Origin: Roseibium aquae
Lineage (GTDB): Bacteria > Pseudomonadota > Alphaproteobacteria > Rhizobiales > Stappiaceae
Length of the DNA: 64,000 nucleotides
NCBI RefSeq assembly: GCF_008711285.1
Contig: NZ_VXDC01000002.1
Span: forward strand, 62,001 to 126,000
Direction: 5' to 3'
The translations under genes and the position numbers were made by a program. Shown one piece after another: positions 9,335-18,568 of the stretch. Numbering within the stretch: position 1 is the stretch's first letter; each line of letters begins with the position of its first letter. Under the pieces are notes generated by a model that did no database searches, was not told the DNA's origin, and saw only the letters and a list, made by a program, of their open reading frames with translations.

Positions 9335-9364
9335 AACGGCCGCCTGAACCGCGGCCGTTTCCGT
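9335..9364. terminator. Convergent hairpin terminator between chemoreceptor and coaA
   Basis: A perfect 9-bp stem (AACGGCCGC / GCGGCCGTT) has a 7-base loop. Read on the minus strand the stem is followed by a CTTTTG stretch, so it best serves coaA; on the plus strand it is followed by TTTCC. It could act on both convergent genes. Confidence 0.7.
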
Positions 9365-9380
9365 ATGCGTTGATCGGAAA

Positions 9381-10358
9381 TCAGACCTTTCGCAGCGCGA
9401 CCTTGGAAATGCGGTGGCTGGCATTTTTCGTCAGAATCAGATCGGCCCGCGGCCGGGTGGGGAGAATATTCTCCCGGAGATTTTCCAGATTGATATCCCG
9501 CCAGATCCGCAATGCCGTGTCCTGCGCCTCTGCATCCGTGATCCGGGAATACTTGTGAAAATAGGAACTGGGATCCCGGAACGCGGTTTCGCGCAAGCGC
9601 ATGAAACGTTCAACATACCAGTCCTCAAGAAGGGCTTCGTCGGCATCGATATAGATCGAAAAATCGAAAAAATCGGAGACGAAGGGAACTGCCCGTCCAT
9701 CCTTCGGTAGCTCGCGGGTCTGAAGAACATTCAGACCCTCAACAATCAAGATATCGGGCTTGTCGACGGTGACCGTGTGTCCGGGCATCACGTCATAATA
9801 GAAATGGGAATAGACGGGTGCGCGCACATGCCGGCGCCCGGCTTTGATGTCAGACAAGAATTTGAGAAGCCGGGGGCGGTCAAAACTCTCGGGAAACCCC
9901 TTTTTCTGCATCAAACCTTCCGCTTCAAGAACGGCATTCGGATACAGAAATCCATCGGTCGTGATCAAATCGACTTTGGGGCTGGCGGGCCACCGGGCGA
10001 GCAGCGCGCGCAGGACACGGGAGGTCGTCGACTTGCCGACGGACACGGACCCGGCCACCCCGATGATGAACGGGATCTTTCCGTCCCTGGTCCCGAGGAA
10101 TTTCTGGGTCGCCACATGCAGACCGAAGGTCGATTCAGCATAGTAGGCCAGAAGCCGGGAGAGCGGCAGGTAGATCTTCTCGACCTGCTCGATCGACATG
10201 GGATCGTTCAGACCCTGAAGCTGGGCGACCTCCGAACCGGTCAGCGTCATGGGCGTGTCGGCGCGCAACCCTGCCCACTGCTTCTCGTCGAACACCAGAT
10301 ACGGGGAAAGATCCATATCAGTGTTGATGGTGACTTTCTGATCCATGTCCAGCGCCAT
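9381..10358 (-). CDS. coaA: Pantothenate kinase, type I
   Basis: CoaA phosphorylates pantothenate with ATP, the first and regulated step of coenzyme A synthesis. The 325-residue protein has the P-loop [17 protein letters not shown] (about residues 99-115), then [31 protein letters not shown] and [11 protein letters not shown]. These are all standard for the type I bacterial family. It ends the histidine operon, 26 bp after hisE, an arrangement shared by many Rhizobiales. A second CoA gene, coaE, lies in the 42-kb operon. Confidence 0.97.
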   Translation of the reverse strand: MALDMDQKVTINTDMDLSPYLVFDEKQWAGLRADTPMTLTGSEVAQLQGLNDPMSIEQVEKIYLPLSRLLAYYAESTFGLHVATQKFLGTRDGKIPFIIGVAGSVSVGKSTTSRVLRALLARWPASPKVDLITTDGFLYPNAVLEAEGLMQKKGFPESFDRPRLLKFLSDIKAGRRHVRAPVYSHFYYDVMPGHTVTVDKPDILIVEGLNVLQTRELPKDGRAVPFVSDFFDFSIYIDADEALLEDWYVERFMRLRETAFRDPSSYFHKYSRITDAEAQDTALRIWRDINLENLRENILPTRPRADLILTKNASHRISKVALRKV

Positions 10359-10384
10359 TCCTGCCGCGCGATACAGAGTACAGC

Positions 10385-10708
10385 CTACTCAGAGGGGCGC
10401 GCGGCCTTTTCTTCAAGTCCGGTTTGCCCCGTACGTCGCTCAAGCTCGGCCATCACATCCGCCAGGGAAACGCCCGCTGTCTTGAGAACGACCAGCAGAT
10501 GGTACAAGACGTCGGCAGCCTCGCCGGTGAGCTCTTCCCGGTCCCCTTGAACGGCGGCGATGGCCGCCTCGACCGCTTCTTCCCCCAATTTCTGGGCGCA
10601 TTTGGCAACGCCCTTGCCCATCAGCTTGCGGGTGTAGGACTTTTCGTCGTTGCTTTCCGCCCGCGCGGCGATAATGGCGTCGAGATCGGCCAGTGTGAAT
10701 TGCGTCAT
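10385..10708 (-). CDS. hisE: Phosphoribosyl-ATP pyrophosphatase
   Basis: HisE removes pyrophosphate from PR-ATP, the second step of histidine synthesis. The protein has the acidic metal-binding helices of the family in [13 protein letters not shown] and [14 protein letters not shown], preceded by [10 protein letters not shown]. The length of 107 residues is normal. I chose ATG 10708 because family similarity begins at [19 protein letters not shown] 10741, directly after the hisF stop, is an alternative. HisI is not in the window, so it is encoded elsewhere. Confidence 0.93.
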   Translation of the reverse strand: MTQFTLADLDAIIAARAESNDEKSYTRKLMGKGVAKCAQKLGEEAVEAAIAAVQGDREELTGEAADVLYHLLVVLKTAGVSLADVMAELERRTGQTGLEEKAARPSE

Positions 10709-10744
10709 TGGTCTAACTGACCCCAGTTTGTCTTTTGGCACCCT

Positions 10745-11524
10745 TCAGACATCAAGCCGCATCGGAATACCCGCTGCCACCATATGCTCTTTGGCCTGAT
10801 GAATGGTGTATTCGCCGAAGTGAAAGATGGAAGCCGCCAGAACGGCGGTCGCGTGGCCGTCACGAATTCCTTCCACCATATGATCCAGCGTGCCGACGCC
10901 GCCAGAGGCGATCACCGGCACCGGCACGGCGTCCGCGATGGCCCGGGTGAGGGCGATGTTGTAGCCTGCTTTGGTCCCATCTCGGTCCATGGAGGTCACC
11001 AGCAGTTCACCGGCGCCGAGCGCGACCACTTTGCGGGCGAAATCAACCGCATCAATCCCGGTTGGCGTCCGGCCGCCATGGGTAAAGATTTCAAATCTTT
11101 CCGGTTCACCCGGCCCGTTCACCTGTTTGGCGTCAATCGACACGACAATGCACTGCGCGCCAAACTTTTCCGAGGCCTCGCGAACGAAATCCGGGTTCTT
11201 GACGGCGGCTGTGTTGATCGAGACCTTGTCGGCCCCAGCCAGAAGCAGCTTGCGGATATCGTCCACACTGCGCACGCCGCCGCCGACGGTCACCGGCATG
11301 AAAGAGGCCTCGGCCGTGCGCCGGACAACATCATAGATCGTATCCCGGCCTTCATGGCTGGCGGTGATATCGAGGAAGCACAGTTCGTCCGCCCCGGCCG
11401 CATCATAGGCCTTGGCCGCTTCGACCGGGTCCCCGGCATCAACGAGGTCGACGAAATTGACGCCTTTGACGACACGGCCGTTCATGACGTCGAGGCAGGG
11501 AATGACACGGGCTTTCAGCGTCAT
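10745..11524 (-). CDS. hisF: Imidazole glycerol phosphate synthase, cyclase subunit
   Basis: HisF takes ammonia from HisH and converts PRFAR to imidazole glycerol phosphate and AICAR. The 259-residue (beta-alpha)8 barrel has the catalytic Asp in [17 protein letters not shown] and the second Asp in VVSIDAKQV. It also has the phosphate sites [11 protein letters not shown] and [13 protein letters not shown]. The start overlaps the end of hisA by 4 bp, which indicates translational coupling. hisE follows. Confidence 0.98.
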   Translation of the reverse strand: MTLKARVIPCLDVMNGRVVKGVNFVDLVDAGDPVEAAKAYDAAGADELCFLDITASHEGRDTIYDVVRRTAEASFMPVTVGGGVRSVDDIRKLLLAGADKVSINTAAVKNPDFVREASEKFGAQCIVVSIDAKQVNGPGEPERFEIFTHGGRTPTGIDAVDFARKVVALGAGELLVTSMDRDGTKAGYNIALTRAIADAVPVPVIASGGVGTLDHMVEGIRDGHATAVLAASIFHFGEYTIHQAKEHMVAAGIPMRLDV

Positions 11525-12264
11525 GACGCCACCTGCCGGGCTGCATTGATCAAATCCATCGCCTCTTTCGGGTCGAGGCGGCCGTCATACAGCGCGCGGC
11601 CGGAAATGGCGCCCTCGAGGATCGCACAGTCGGGCTCCAGAAGCCGCTTGATGTCGTCGATAGAAGCAAGACCACCAGACGCAATCACCGGAATGGAAAC
11701 GGCCCGCGCCAATTCCAGCGTTGAGGGAATGTTCAAACCCTTCAGAATGCCGTCCCGGTCAATGTCTGTGTAAATGATGGCCGAAACGCCGGCGTCCTCA
11801 AACCGTTTTGCAAGATCAATCGCGGTGAGCTCAGACGTTTCCGCCCAGCCTTCCACGGCGACCTTGCCGCCCTTGGCATCAATGCCCACGGCAATCTTGC
11901 CCGGGAACGCCTTGCAGGCTTGCTTGACCAACTCAGGATCCCGGACAGCCACAGTGCCCAAGATCACACGGGCAATCCCCTTGTCGATCCAGGTCTGGAT
12001 GTGATCCAGCGTCCGGATGCCGCCGCCGAGCTGAACCGGGTTCCCCGTCGCATCCAGGATCGCCTCGACCGCGGACCCATTGACGCTTTCGCCGGCGAAG
12101 GCTCCGTTCAGATCAACCACATGCAACCATTCGAAGCCCTGGGTCTCAAAAGCCCTTGCCTGGGCGCCGGGATCGTCGTTGAACACGGTCGCCTGATCCA
12201 TGTCGCCGAGCTTCAAACGCACGCATTGGCCGTCTTTCAGATCGATGGCGGGAAAAAGTATCAT
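11521..12264 (-). CDS. hisA: ProFAR isomerase
   Basis: HisA isomerises ProFAR to PRFAR and is a half-barrel-duplicated relative of HisF. The 247-residue protein has the catalytic Asp near the N-terminus ([15 protein letters not shown]), the [12 protein letters not shown] phosphate loop, the second Asp in [13 protein letters not shown] and the [11 protein letters not shown] loop. It lies between hisH (18 bp upstream) and hisF (4-bp overlap). Confidence 0.98.
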   Translation of the reverse strand: MILFPAIDLKDGQCVRLKLGDMDQATVFNDDPGAQARAFETQGFEWLHVVDLNGAFAGESVNGSAVEAILDATGNPVQLGGGIRTLDHIQTWIDKGIARVILGTVAVRDPELVKQACKAFPGKIAVGIDAKGGKVAVEGWAETSELTAIDLAKRFEDAGVSAIIYTDIDRDGILKGLNIPSTLELARAVSIPVIASGGLASIDDIKRLLEPDCAILEGAISGRALYDGRLDPKEAMDLINAARQVAS

Positions 12265-12282
12265 TTTCGTCTCGTTTCGGAT

Positions 12283-12936
12283 TTACGGGGCCCAGTCGAG
12301 AAAATTGGCGATCAAACCAAGTCCAAGGCGCTGGCTCTTTTCCGGGTGGAACTGGGTCCCAATAATGTTGTCCCTTGCGACCATGGCCGTGAAGGCGCCG
12401 CCATAATCGAAGGTAGCGAGGCGGTCTTCCGGGCGGACACAAGCAAAGTGATAGGAATGCACGAAATAGGCGTGCAGCCCGTCCGGTCCGGTGTCGAGGT
12501 TCTTGACGACCGGGTGGGCCGTGTCTCGCACATCGATGGTGTTCCAACCCATATGGGGAATCTTCAGGCCCGGATCGGACGGGATCATGGCCGTGACATC
12601 GCCTTCGATCCAGCCAAACCCTTCGCAGGTCTCGTGCTCCAAACCGCGTTCGGCCAGAAGCTGCATCCCAACACAAATGCCCAGAAACGGTTTTGCCTTG
12701 TCCTGGACCGCTTCGGCCAGGGCTTCGGGCATCCCGTCAATGGCCCACAGACCCCGCCGGCAATCCGCAAAGGCGCCAACGCCCGGCAAAACGATCCGGT
12801 CCGCCCTCAGGACCCGGTCAGGGTCCGCCGTCACGACAATATCCGGTTCGGCAGCATGCTCGCGCGCGGCACGCTCGAAAGCCTTTGCCGCCGACCGCAG
12901 GTTTCCGGAGCCATAGTCGATGATTGCCACGCTCAT
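12283..12936 (-). CDS. hisH: Imidazole glycerol phosphate synthase, glutaminase subunit
   Basis: HisH hydrolyses glutamine and channels ammonia into HisF. The class I glutamine amidotransferase triad is visible: nucleophile Cys in [11 protein letters not shown], and the His and Glu in [13 protein letters not shown] near the C-terminus. The N-terminus [11 protein letters not shown] and the [11 protein letters not shown] oxyanion segment are typical. It is 217 residues long. The start overlaps the preceding DUF2628 gene by 4 bp. Confidence 0.98.
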   Translation of the reverse strand: MSVAIIDYGSGNLRSAAKAFERAAREHAAEPDIVVTADPDRVLRADRIVLPGVGAFADCRRGLWAIDGMPEALAEAVQDKAKPFLGICVGMQLLAERGLEHETCEGFGWIEGDVTAMIPSDPGLKIPHMGWNTIDVRDTAHPVVKNLDTGPDGLHAYFVHSYHFACVRPEDRLATFDYGGAFTAMVARDNIIGTQFHPEKSQRLGLGLIANFLDWAP

Positions 12937-13463
12937 CTTCGCGTTTCCCGTCCCAACGTCAGACCGATCACCTGTTCCGACCCGATCCGAGGCACCGGCC
13001 AGCCTGCAACCCGGGCGGGCGCGCTGCGGACAGGGCCGTCTTCCTCACCGCCGGATTGCGGTCCAGACCTGGCAGACAGCGTTCCATGAAAGAACCGTAT
13101 TTCCGCTTCCTCCAGATCACCGGCGGCGACCAGGCCAACCTGGCGGTACCCTTTCCGCTCCAGCGACCATTTCCGCAGGCCTTGCGCTTCAAGACCAAAA
13201 GCAAAAGACACGGCCAACGCCGCAACACCCGCCGCGGCACCGACAGTCCAGAAAGCCACCAACTCGATTGCCAGGGTCAGCGCGAGATAGCCGAGCAGCA
13301 CAAACCACATCCGATGCACCAGCATCCAGGGAACCGAAAAGGCGAAGGCGAGGATGCTGAACCTATCCGGCACAAAAACAAGACGTTCGGCTGTTTCGGC
13401 CGCAGTGATGTCCGGGTCGGCATCGGGCGGCGCCATCACGTAGAAAGTCGTGTTTGCCGTCAT
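12933..13463 (-). CDS. DUF2628 membrane protein of the his operon
   Basis: A 176-residue protein with a soluble N-terminus ([21 protein letters not shown]) followed by two or three hydrophobic segments spanning residues about 40-95 and a hydrophilic C-terminal half. The pattern of a short leader, the RFS...PW motif, then membrane helices matches DUF2628 proteins, which are often found between hisB and hisH in rhizobia. Function is unknown. It overlaps hisH by 4 bp and the end of hisB by 4 bp, so it is part of the operon and its level is tied to histidine synthesis genes. Confidence 0.75.
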   Translation of the reverse strand: MTANTTFYVMAPPDADPDITAAETAERLVFVPDRFSILAFAFSVPWMLVHRMWFVLLGYLALTLAIELVAFWTVGAAAGVAALAVSFAFGLEAQGLRKWSLERKGYRQVGLVAAGDLEEAEIRFFHGTLSARSGPQSGGEEDGPVRSAPARVAGWPVPRIGSEQVIGLTLGRETRR

Positions 13464-14053
13464 CCGCCCAGTTGCCCCTTTGTGGTGGGGATCCGGTCCG
13501 CTTGCCGCGGATCGATCTCGGTCGCCTTGCGCAGCGTTCGGGCGACCGCCTTGAAACAGGTTTCCGCGATATGATGGCTATTCGTTCCATAAAGGTTGGC
13601 AATATGAAGAGTGATGCCGGCATTCATGGCAAAGGCGCGGAAAAACTCCTCGAACAGTTCCGTGTCGAATTCGCCGATCTTGTCGCGCTCGAACGTGACA
13701 TCCCAGACCAGAAAGGGACGGCCCGAGACGTCGAGGGCGCAACGGGTCAGGGCCTCGTCCATGGCAAGATGCGTGTCGGCGTAGCGGGTGATCCCGGCCA
13801 TATCGCCCAACGCCTCGCGCACAGCCTGGCCCAGCGCGATCCCGACATCCTCGACGGTGTGGTGAAAATCGATATGGGTGTCGCCTTCGGCCCGGACCTT
13901 CATGTCGATCAGGGAGTGTCGAGCGAGTTGCTCCAGCATGTGGTCGAAAAACCCGACACCTGTCTGGATATCGTAGTTTCCAGACCCGTCCAGCATGATC
14001 TCGGCTGAAATCCGGGTTTCCTTGGTGTTGCGCGTAATGGAACTCTTGCGCAT
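13460..14053 (-). CDS. hisB: Imidazoleglycerol-phosphate dehydratase
   Basis: HisB dehydrates imidazole glycerol phosphate to imidazole acetol phosphate. The 197-residue, single-function form shows the manganese-binding His motifs: [50 protein letters not shown] and HLAMDEAL. From ATG 14053, N-terminus [15 protein letters not shown], the length is normal, and an AGAGGA site lies upstream. The open frame to 14215 has no family similarity. It is the first gene of hisB-DUF2628-hisH-hisA-hisF-hisE-coaA. Confidence 0.97.
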   Translation of the reverse strand: MRKSSITRNTKETRISAEIMLDGSGNYDIQTGVGFFDHMLEQLARHSLIDMKVRAEGDTHIDFHHTVEDVGIALGQAVREALGDMAGITRYADTHLAMDEALTRCALDVSGRPFLVWDVTFERDKIGEFDTELFEEFFRAFAMNAGITLHIANLYGTNSHHIAETCFKAVARTLRKATEIDPRQADRIPTTKGQLGG

Positions 14054-14224
14054 GCCTGATCCTCTTCTCGAGCCAGCTCGCGTTTTAGAACTGAAAGCCA
14101 GCAAAGCGGCGTTGTAGCAGCCTGCCAGAGGGTTGGGAATAGCTTGGGCCCGGTCAAATCGCTGGTGTGCGGACGGAGGCTTTGCTATGTCGGCGGAGCT
14201 TTGTTCGTCCTTCAAGGTCCTCCC

Positions 14225-14953
14225 ATGCCCGCCAGCCGATTTACCCCCAAAACGCCCAATGACCGTCTCGTTCTGCCCCTCGACGTGCCGTCGGTGGATG
14301 AGGCGAGAGCCTTGGTGGCGGCGACGGACGGCCTTGTCGGTGTTTACAAGATCGGCATGGAGCTCCAGTTCGCGGGCGGTCTGGAACTCGCCAAGGAGCT
14401 GGCCGGGGACGGGCGCAAGATCTTTCTCGACGTCAAACTACACGACATCGACAACACCATCACGCAAGCGGTCAAGAATATCGCTCGCATGGGCATGACG
14501 TTCATGACCGTGCACGCCTACCCCAAAACCATGCGCGCGGCGGTCAAGGCGCTCGACGAGCTCAATCATCAAGACCTTTGCCTGTTGGGGGTGACCGTCT
14601 TGACGTCCATGAACGAAGCCGATCTGACCGATGCCGGTTATCGCGGGCCGATCGCAGACGTTGTCGAGGCAAGGGCGAGACACGCCAAAACGGCCCGCAT
14701 GGGCGGAATCGTATGCGCCGCCACGGAAGCGTCCGCGCTGCGCCGGGCACTCGGCCCAGAGATGGTGATTGTCACACCGGGGATCCGGCCGGCCGGAAGC
14801 GAAACCGGCGATCAGCAGCGCGTCATGACACCAGCCGAAGCCATCAACGCCGGCAGCGACTATCTCGTGATTGGCCGGCCTATTTCCAAAGCGGAAGATC
14901 CCCGGGCCGCCGCGAGGGCCGTTTTGCGCGAAATCGAAACCGCTCTGTCCTGA
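14225..14953 (+). CDS. pyrF: Orotidine 5'-phosphate decarboxylase
   Basis: PyrF decarboxylates OMP to UMP, the last step of pyrimidine synthesis. The 242-residue barrel has the catalytic Lys/Asp cluster in [14 protein letters not shown] (residues about 63-76), the substrate-binding VTVLTSM segment, TPGIRPAG and IGRPISKA near the C-terminus. ATG 14225 fits the family start MPASRFTP. It is divergent from hisB and ends 13 bp from the end of the convergent ornithine cyclodeaminase gene. Confidence 0.97.
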   Translation: MPASRFTPKTPNDRLVLPLDVPSVDEARALVAATDGLVGVYKIGMELQFAGGLELAKELAGDGRKIFLDVKLHDIDNTITQAVKNIARMGMTFMTVHAYPKTMRAAVKALDELNHQDLCLLGVTVLTSMNEADLTDAGYRGPIADVVEARARHAKTARMGGIVCAATEASALRRALGPEMVIVTPGIRPAGSETGDQQRVMTPAEAINAGSDYLVIGRPISKAEDPRAAARAVLREIETALS

Positions 14954-14966
14954 GGCTGCTGGTCAA

Positions 14967-16046
14967 TCAGGCCGCTTCGCCATTGCGTCCGGCTTCCGCC
15001 CGCAGAACCATGCCGAACAAATCGCGGGGATCGTCCGGATCGGCCAATAGATCGAGTTTCTCGAAATACCCCGTCTTCGGAAGCATGTCCCGGACATACC
15101 GCAAGGCCGAAAAATCCTCTATGGCGAAGCCGACACTGTCGAACAGGGTGATTTGGTGCTCCGATGTGCGCCCGGCAGCCTGCCCGGCATAAACCTGCCA
15201 GAGTTCGGTCACCGGATGGTCTCGCGGAAGCTGCTGGAATTCTCCCTCGATATGGGTCTGGTCCGGGAATTCGACGAAAATGTCGGACCGGAGAAGGATG
15301 TCCTTGTGGAGTTCCGTCTTGCCGGGACAGTCGCCGCCAACGGCGTTGATATGAACTCCGGGGCCCACCATGTTGTCGGTCAGGATGGTGGCGCACTTTT
15401 TGTCAGCAGTCACCGTCGTGATGATCTGCGCACCTTCGATAGCGTCCTCCGCCGTTTTGCAGATCGTGACGTTTAGACCGGATGTGGCCAGGTTCCGAGC
15501 AAGGCGGACAGAGGCATCCGGATCGATGTCATAGGCGCGGATCTCGGTGATTCCCAACATGGTCTTGAAGGCAAGGCATTGGAAATCCGACTGGGCGCCG
15601 TTTCCGATGATCGCCATGGTTTTCGAGCTCTTCGGCGCGAGGTATTTTGCCGCCAGTGCCGAATTCGCTGCCGTCCGCAACGCGGTCAGGATGGTCATTT
15701 CGGTGAACAGCAGCGGATAGCCCGTCGACAGATCCGACAGAACGCCGAAACCGGTCACGGTCTGGCGCCCGTCCTTGATGTTGTCCGGATGGCCATTGAC
15801 ATATTTGAAGCCGAAGGTCTTGCCATCGCTGGTCGGCATCAGTTCGATCACGCCTTGGGGCGCGTGGGCCGGGATCCGCGGTTTCTTGTCGAAGCTTTCC
15901 CAGCGCAGGAAGTCCTCTTCGATGTAATCGGCGATGCCCTTCATGACCGTCTCGACGCCAATGGCGCTGACGTTTTTCATCATGTTATCGACGCTCACGA
16001 AGGGCACATATGCCAACTCGGATGGGGCCAGGCTGGTCGGGTTCAT
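14967..16046 (-). CDS. ocd: Ornithine cyclodeaminase
   Basis: This enzyme of the OCD/mu-crystallin family converts ornithine to proline and ammonia using bound NAD. The protein (about 359 residues) shows the substrate-side KYVNGHPDN, the LTALRTAANSALAAKYL helix, the dinucleotide loop MAIIGNGAQSDFQ, the NAVGGDCPGKTEL segment and DSVGFAIEDFSAL. This long, roughly 350-residue form is the bona fide OCD subgroup. ATG 16046 (GGAG 9-10 bases upstream) is preferred over TTG 16052. It directly follows arginase, so the pair turns arginine into ornithine, urea and proline. Confidence 0.95.
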   Translation of the reverse strand: MNPTSLAPSELAYVPFVSVDNMMKNVSAIGVETVMKGIADYIEEDFLRWESFDKKPRIPAHAPQGVIELMPTSDGKTFGFKYVNGHPDNIKDGRQTVTGFGVLSDLSTGYPLLFTEMTILTALRTAANSALAAKYLAPKSSKTMAIIGNGAQSDFQCLAFKTMLGITEIRAYDIDPDASVRLARNLATSGLNVTICKTAEDAIEGAQIITTVTADKKCATILTDNMVGPGVHINAVGGDCPGKTELHKDILLRSDIFVEFPDQTHIEGEFQQLPRDHPVTELWQVYAGQAAGRTSEHQITLFDSVGFAIEDFSALRYVRDMLPKTGYFEKLDLLADPDDPRDLFGMVLRAEAGRNGEAA

Positions 16047-16048
16047 TT

Positions 16049-16984
16049 TCAAAAACTCCGTGTGGGACGGTCGAAGACCTTGCGGCCAAACAGGCTGGCG
16101 GTGAGATCCACCATCAACCGCGCCGTCCTGCCACGGTCATCAAGGAAGGGGTTGAGTTCCACAATATCGAGAGACGTGACGAGGCCGCTGTCATGCAGCA
16201 TCTCCATCACGAGATGCGCCTCGCGGAATGTCGTGCCGCCCGGTACCGTCGTGCCGACGGCGGGGGCGATGCCCGGGTCCAGGAAGTCGACATCCAGACT
16301 CACATGAAGCAAGCCATGAGCCTCGCGAACCCGATCGAGAAACGGGCGGAGCAGGGCGGGAATCCCGTGTTCATCGATGGTCCGCATGTCGTTGACCGTC
16401 ACCCCGGCTTCCAGAAGAAAGGCCCGTTCGGCCGGGTCGATGGAGCGGACCCCCAGGATATCGACATGCCGGGGATCGACGGTATGGTCCAGCGGGGCGC
16501 CCAAGAGTGGCGCAAAACCGTCCAGACCGCAGGCAAACGCCAGCGGTGTGCCATGGAGATTGCCGCTGTCCGTGCTCGTCAGAGTGTGAAAATCGGAATG
16601 CGCGTCCAGCCAGAGAACGAACAACGGGCGTCCGGCCTTGTGCGCGGCGCAGGCGTGGCCTGCCACGGTGCCCAGCGCCAGCGCGTGATCACCGCCCATA
16701 TAGACCGGCACGACACCCTCCCCGCCGAGCTTTTCGGCACAAGCGAACAGTGTCCTGGTCCAACCGGCAATGGCATTCAGGTTCTTGATGGATGGGTTGG
16801 GGACACTCAAGCCATGGACCGACTCCGGTGTCAGATTGCCGAGATCGGTGACGGAATGCCCCAGGGATTCCAGGTTTTCCCTCAATCCGGCGGTTCGAAG
16901 CGCATCGGGTCCCATCACGCAGCCGCGGCGGCCGGCGCCTTCTTCAACCGGTGCTCCAACCAGCCGGATTGTCTGGCCTGCCAC
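16049..16984 (-). CDS. rocF: Arginase
   Basis: Arginase hydrolyses arginine to ornithine and urea with a binuclear manganese centre. The 311-residue protein has all metal motifs: GGDH (97-100), DAHSDFH (127-133) and DVDFLDP (231-237), plus the N-terminal GAPVEEGAGRRG and the C-terminal ELNPFLDDRGRTA. The downstream ocd gene starts 2 bp from its stop. An Lrp-type regulator is divergent, with palindromic AT-rich sites in the gap, so the operon is probably arginine- or ornithine-induced. Confidence 0.96.
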   Translation of the reverse strand: MAGQTIRLVGAPVEEGAGRRGCVMGPDALRTAGLRENLESLGHSVTDLGNLTPESVHGLSVPNPSIKNLNAIAGWTRTLFACAEKLGGEGVVPVYMGGDHALALGTVAGHACAAHKAGRPLFVLWLDAHSDFHTLTSTDSGNLHGTPLAFACGLDGFAPLLGAPLDHTVDPRHVDILGVRSIDPAERAFLLEAGVTVNDMRTIDEHGIPALLRPFLDRVREAHGLLHVSLDVDFLDPGIAPAVGTTVPGGTTFREAHLVMEMLHDSGLVTSLDIVELNPFLDDRGRTARLMVDLTASLFGRKVFDRPTRSF

Positions 16985-17113
16985 TTTTCCTACTCCTGAA
17001 CAGATGTCTCGACCTGAGAGTCAGGAATTTAAGTGGCGGAGTAAATCCCCAGACTTGATCATTTTTGATCTATGACTTATCATTTTGATATATATCATCT
17101 TACAAAGTGATAA
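16985..17113. promoter_or_regulatory. Divergent arginase/Lrp promoter with repeated TATCA/TGATA half-sites
   Basis: This 129-bp AT-rich gap contains GATCA-TTTT-TGATC (17057-17070), TATCA-TTT-TGATA (17078-17090), the perfect palindrome TGATATATATCA (17086-17097), and a further TATCA...TGATA pair (17093-17112) ending 1 base before the regulator's ATG. Regularly spaced, dyad-symmetric AT-rich sites beside an Lrp/AsnC gene are the usual layout of an Lrp-type operator. The last copy would block the regulator's own start, suggesting autoregulation. Binding by this protein is inference. Confidence 0.6.
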
Positions 17114-17578
17114 ATGGACGATCTCGACTATCAGCTCGTCGCGCTATTGAGATCCGATGGCAGGCGCACCGTATCCGACCTGGCATCGGACCTTGGCGTT
17201 TCGCGTGCCACTATCCGAAGCCGGATGGAACGGCTTATCGGAACCGGGGAAATTCTGGGCTTTACTGCCGTTCTGCGGGATGATTGGCGGGATTTGCCGA
17301 TCCGGGCCGTAACCCTCGTCGAAATTGCGGGGCGCAACACCGATCCGGTCACCCGTAAACTTACAGCCATGACCGAAGTTCGGGCGATTCACTCGACCAA
17401 CGGCAAGTGGGACCTGGTTTTGGACATCGCCACGCAGGACCTGAATGCCTTCGATGATGTGCTCAACCGGATTCGGCTCATCGAGGGAATTGCGAACACC
17501 GAAACGAATTTGCTGCTGACAACGCGCAAAGGCCCCGCTGTTGCCGAGGCGGACTATGCCAGAACAAAAACAAGTTGA
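17114..17578 (+). CDS. Lrp/AsnC-family transcriptional regulator of arginine catabolism
   Basis: A 154-residue feast/famine regulator. The N-terminal helix-turn-helix reads LDYQLVALLRSDGRRTVSDLASDL, then GVSRATIRSRMERL. The C-terminal RAM/AsnC_trans_reg half reads ILGFTAVL, VRAIHSTNGKWDLVLDIAT and LNRIRLIEGIANTETNLLL. Its position head-to-head with arginase/ocd argues that it controls those genes and senses arginine or ornithine; that role is inference from layout. Confidence 0.92.
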   Translation: MDDLDYQLVALLRSDGRRTVSDLASDLGVSRATIRSRMERLIGTGEILGFTAVLRDDWRDLPIRAVTLVEIAGRNTDPVTRKLTAMTEVRAIHSTNGKWDLVLDIATQDLNAFDDVLNRIRLIEGIANTETNLLLTTRKGPAVAEADYARTKTS

Positions 17579-17655
17579 TTTGATCGCATATCGGGTGGGT
17601 GGAGCGCAGCTTGACCGTTAGTATGATACCATTCACCAACTGGACCGGACATTCG

Positions 17656-18567
17656 ATGACCAAGCCCTTCCGCCTATCCGACCAGAATCTGGAGCCGCGC
17701 GCTGTCGGACCGGATGCGCAAGCCGACTACGAGGTCGTTCGCCAGACCCTGGAACGCATCACGCATAGCTGGCGCGAACAACCGAGCCTCGACGAGCTGG
17801 CAAGGGAGGTGAACCTTCAGCCGATCCAGCTTCAGCGGGTATTCTCGCGCTGGGCCGGGATCACACCCAAGCAGTTCCTTCAAGCGATAACGCTGGATTA
17901 CGCGAAAGCGATGTTGCGCGACTCCGCCAGCATTCTCGACACGAGCTACGAAGTCGGGCTGTCTGGACCCGGCCGGTTGCACGATCTTTTCGTGACGCAC
18001 GAAGCCATGACCCCGGGGGCCTATCGCAATCGCGGCGCCGGCCTTGCGATCCTTTACGGATTTCACCCCTCGCCCTTCGGCCAGGTTCTGGTATTGGCGA
18101 CCGACAAGGGGCTCGCGGGGCTGGCCTTCGCCGATCGGGGAGAGGAAACAAACGCATTCGAGGACATGACATCCCGCTGGCCGGCTGCCTCATATGTCGA
18201 AGACCGGGCCGCGACCGCGCCTTACGCGGAGCGGGTGTTCGACCCCTCGAAATGGCAGGCCGACACCCCGCTCAACATTGTTCTGATCGGAACCGATTTC
18301 GAAATCCGGGTCTGGCAGACGCTTTTGAAGATTCCGATGGGACGTGCAACGACCTATTCCGACATAGCCGAGACTATTGGAAATCCGAAGGCGTCCCGCG
18401 CGGTGGGAACCGCCGTTGGACGGAATCCCGTTTCCTTCGTGGTGCCATGTCATAGGGTTCTCGGAAAAAACGGAACCTTGTGCGGATATCACTGGGGCCT
18501 GACCCGCAAGCGGGCGATCCTCGGATGGGAAGCCGGGCTCTCGGAACCGGTTCTGGAAACGCGCTGA
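17656..18567 (+). CDS. AraC-type DNA-binding / methylated-DNA-cysteine methyltransferase fusion
   Basis: This protein repairs O6-alkylguanine by moving the alkyl group to its own cysteine. The N-terminal half (about residues 25-120) is an AraC-like helix-turn-helix (LDELAREVNLQPIQLQRVFSR, AGITPKQFLQA, TSYEVGLSGPGRLHDLF). The C-terminal half is the Ogt domain, with the RATTYSDIAETIG helix and the active-site PCHRVL after GRNPVSFVV. It lacks the N-terminal zinc domain that in E. coli Ada accepts methyl groups from phosphotriesters, so a classical Ada switch is not expected. Start ATG 17656 or GTG 17599. It ends 1 bp from the convergent next gene. Confidence 0.9.
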   Translation: MTKPFRLSDQNLEPRAVGPDAQADYEVVRQTLERITHSWREQPSLDELAREVNLQPIQLQRVFSRWAGITPKQFLQAITLDYAKAMLRDSASILDTSYEVGLSGPGRLHDLFVTHEAMTPGAYRNRGAGLAILYGFHPSPFGQVLVLATDKGLAGLAFADRGEETNAFEDMTSRWPAASYVEDRAATAPYAERVFDPSKWQADTPLNIVLIGTDFEIRVWQTLLKIPMGRATTYSDIAETIGNPKASRAVGTAVGRNPVSFVVPCHRVLGKNGTLCGYHWGLTRKRAILGWEAGLSEPVLETR

Positions 18568-18568
18568 C

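Noticed and set aside
11920-13089. A 389-codon open frame opposite hisA and hisH
   Set aside because: It overlaps two complete, motif-rich histidine genes antisense and has no recognisable content.
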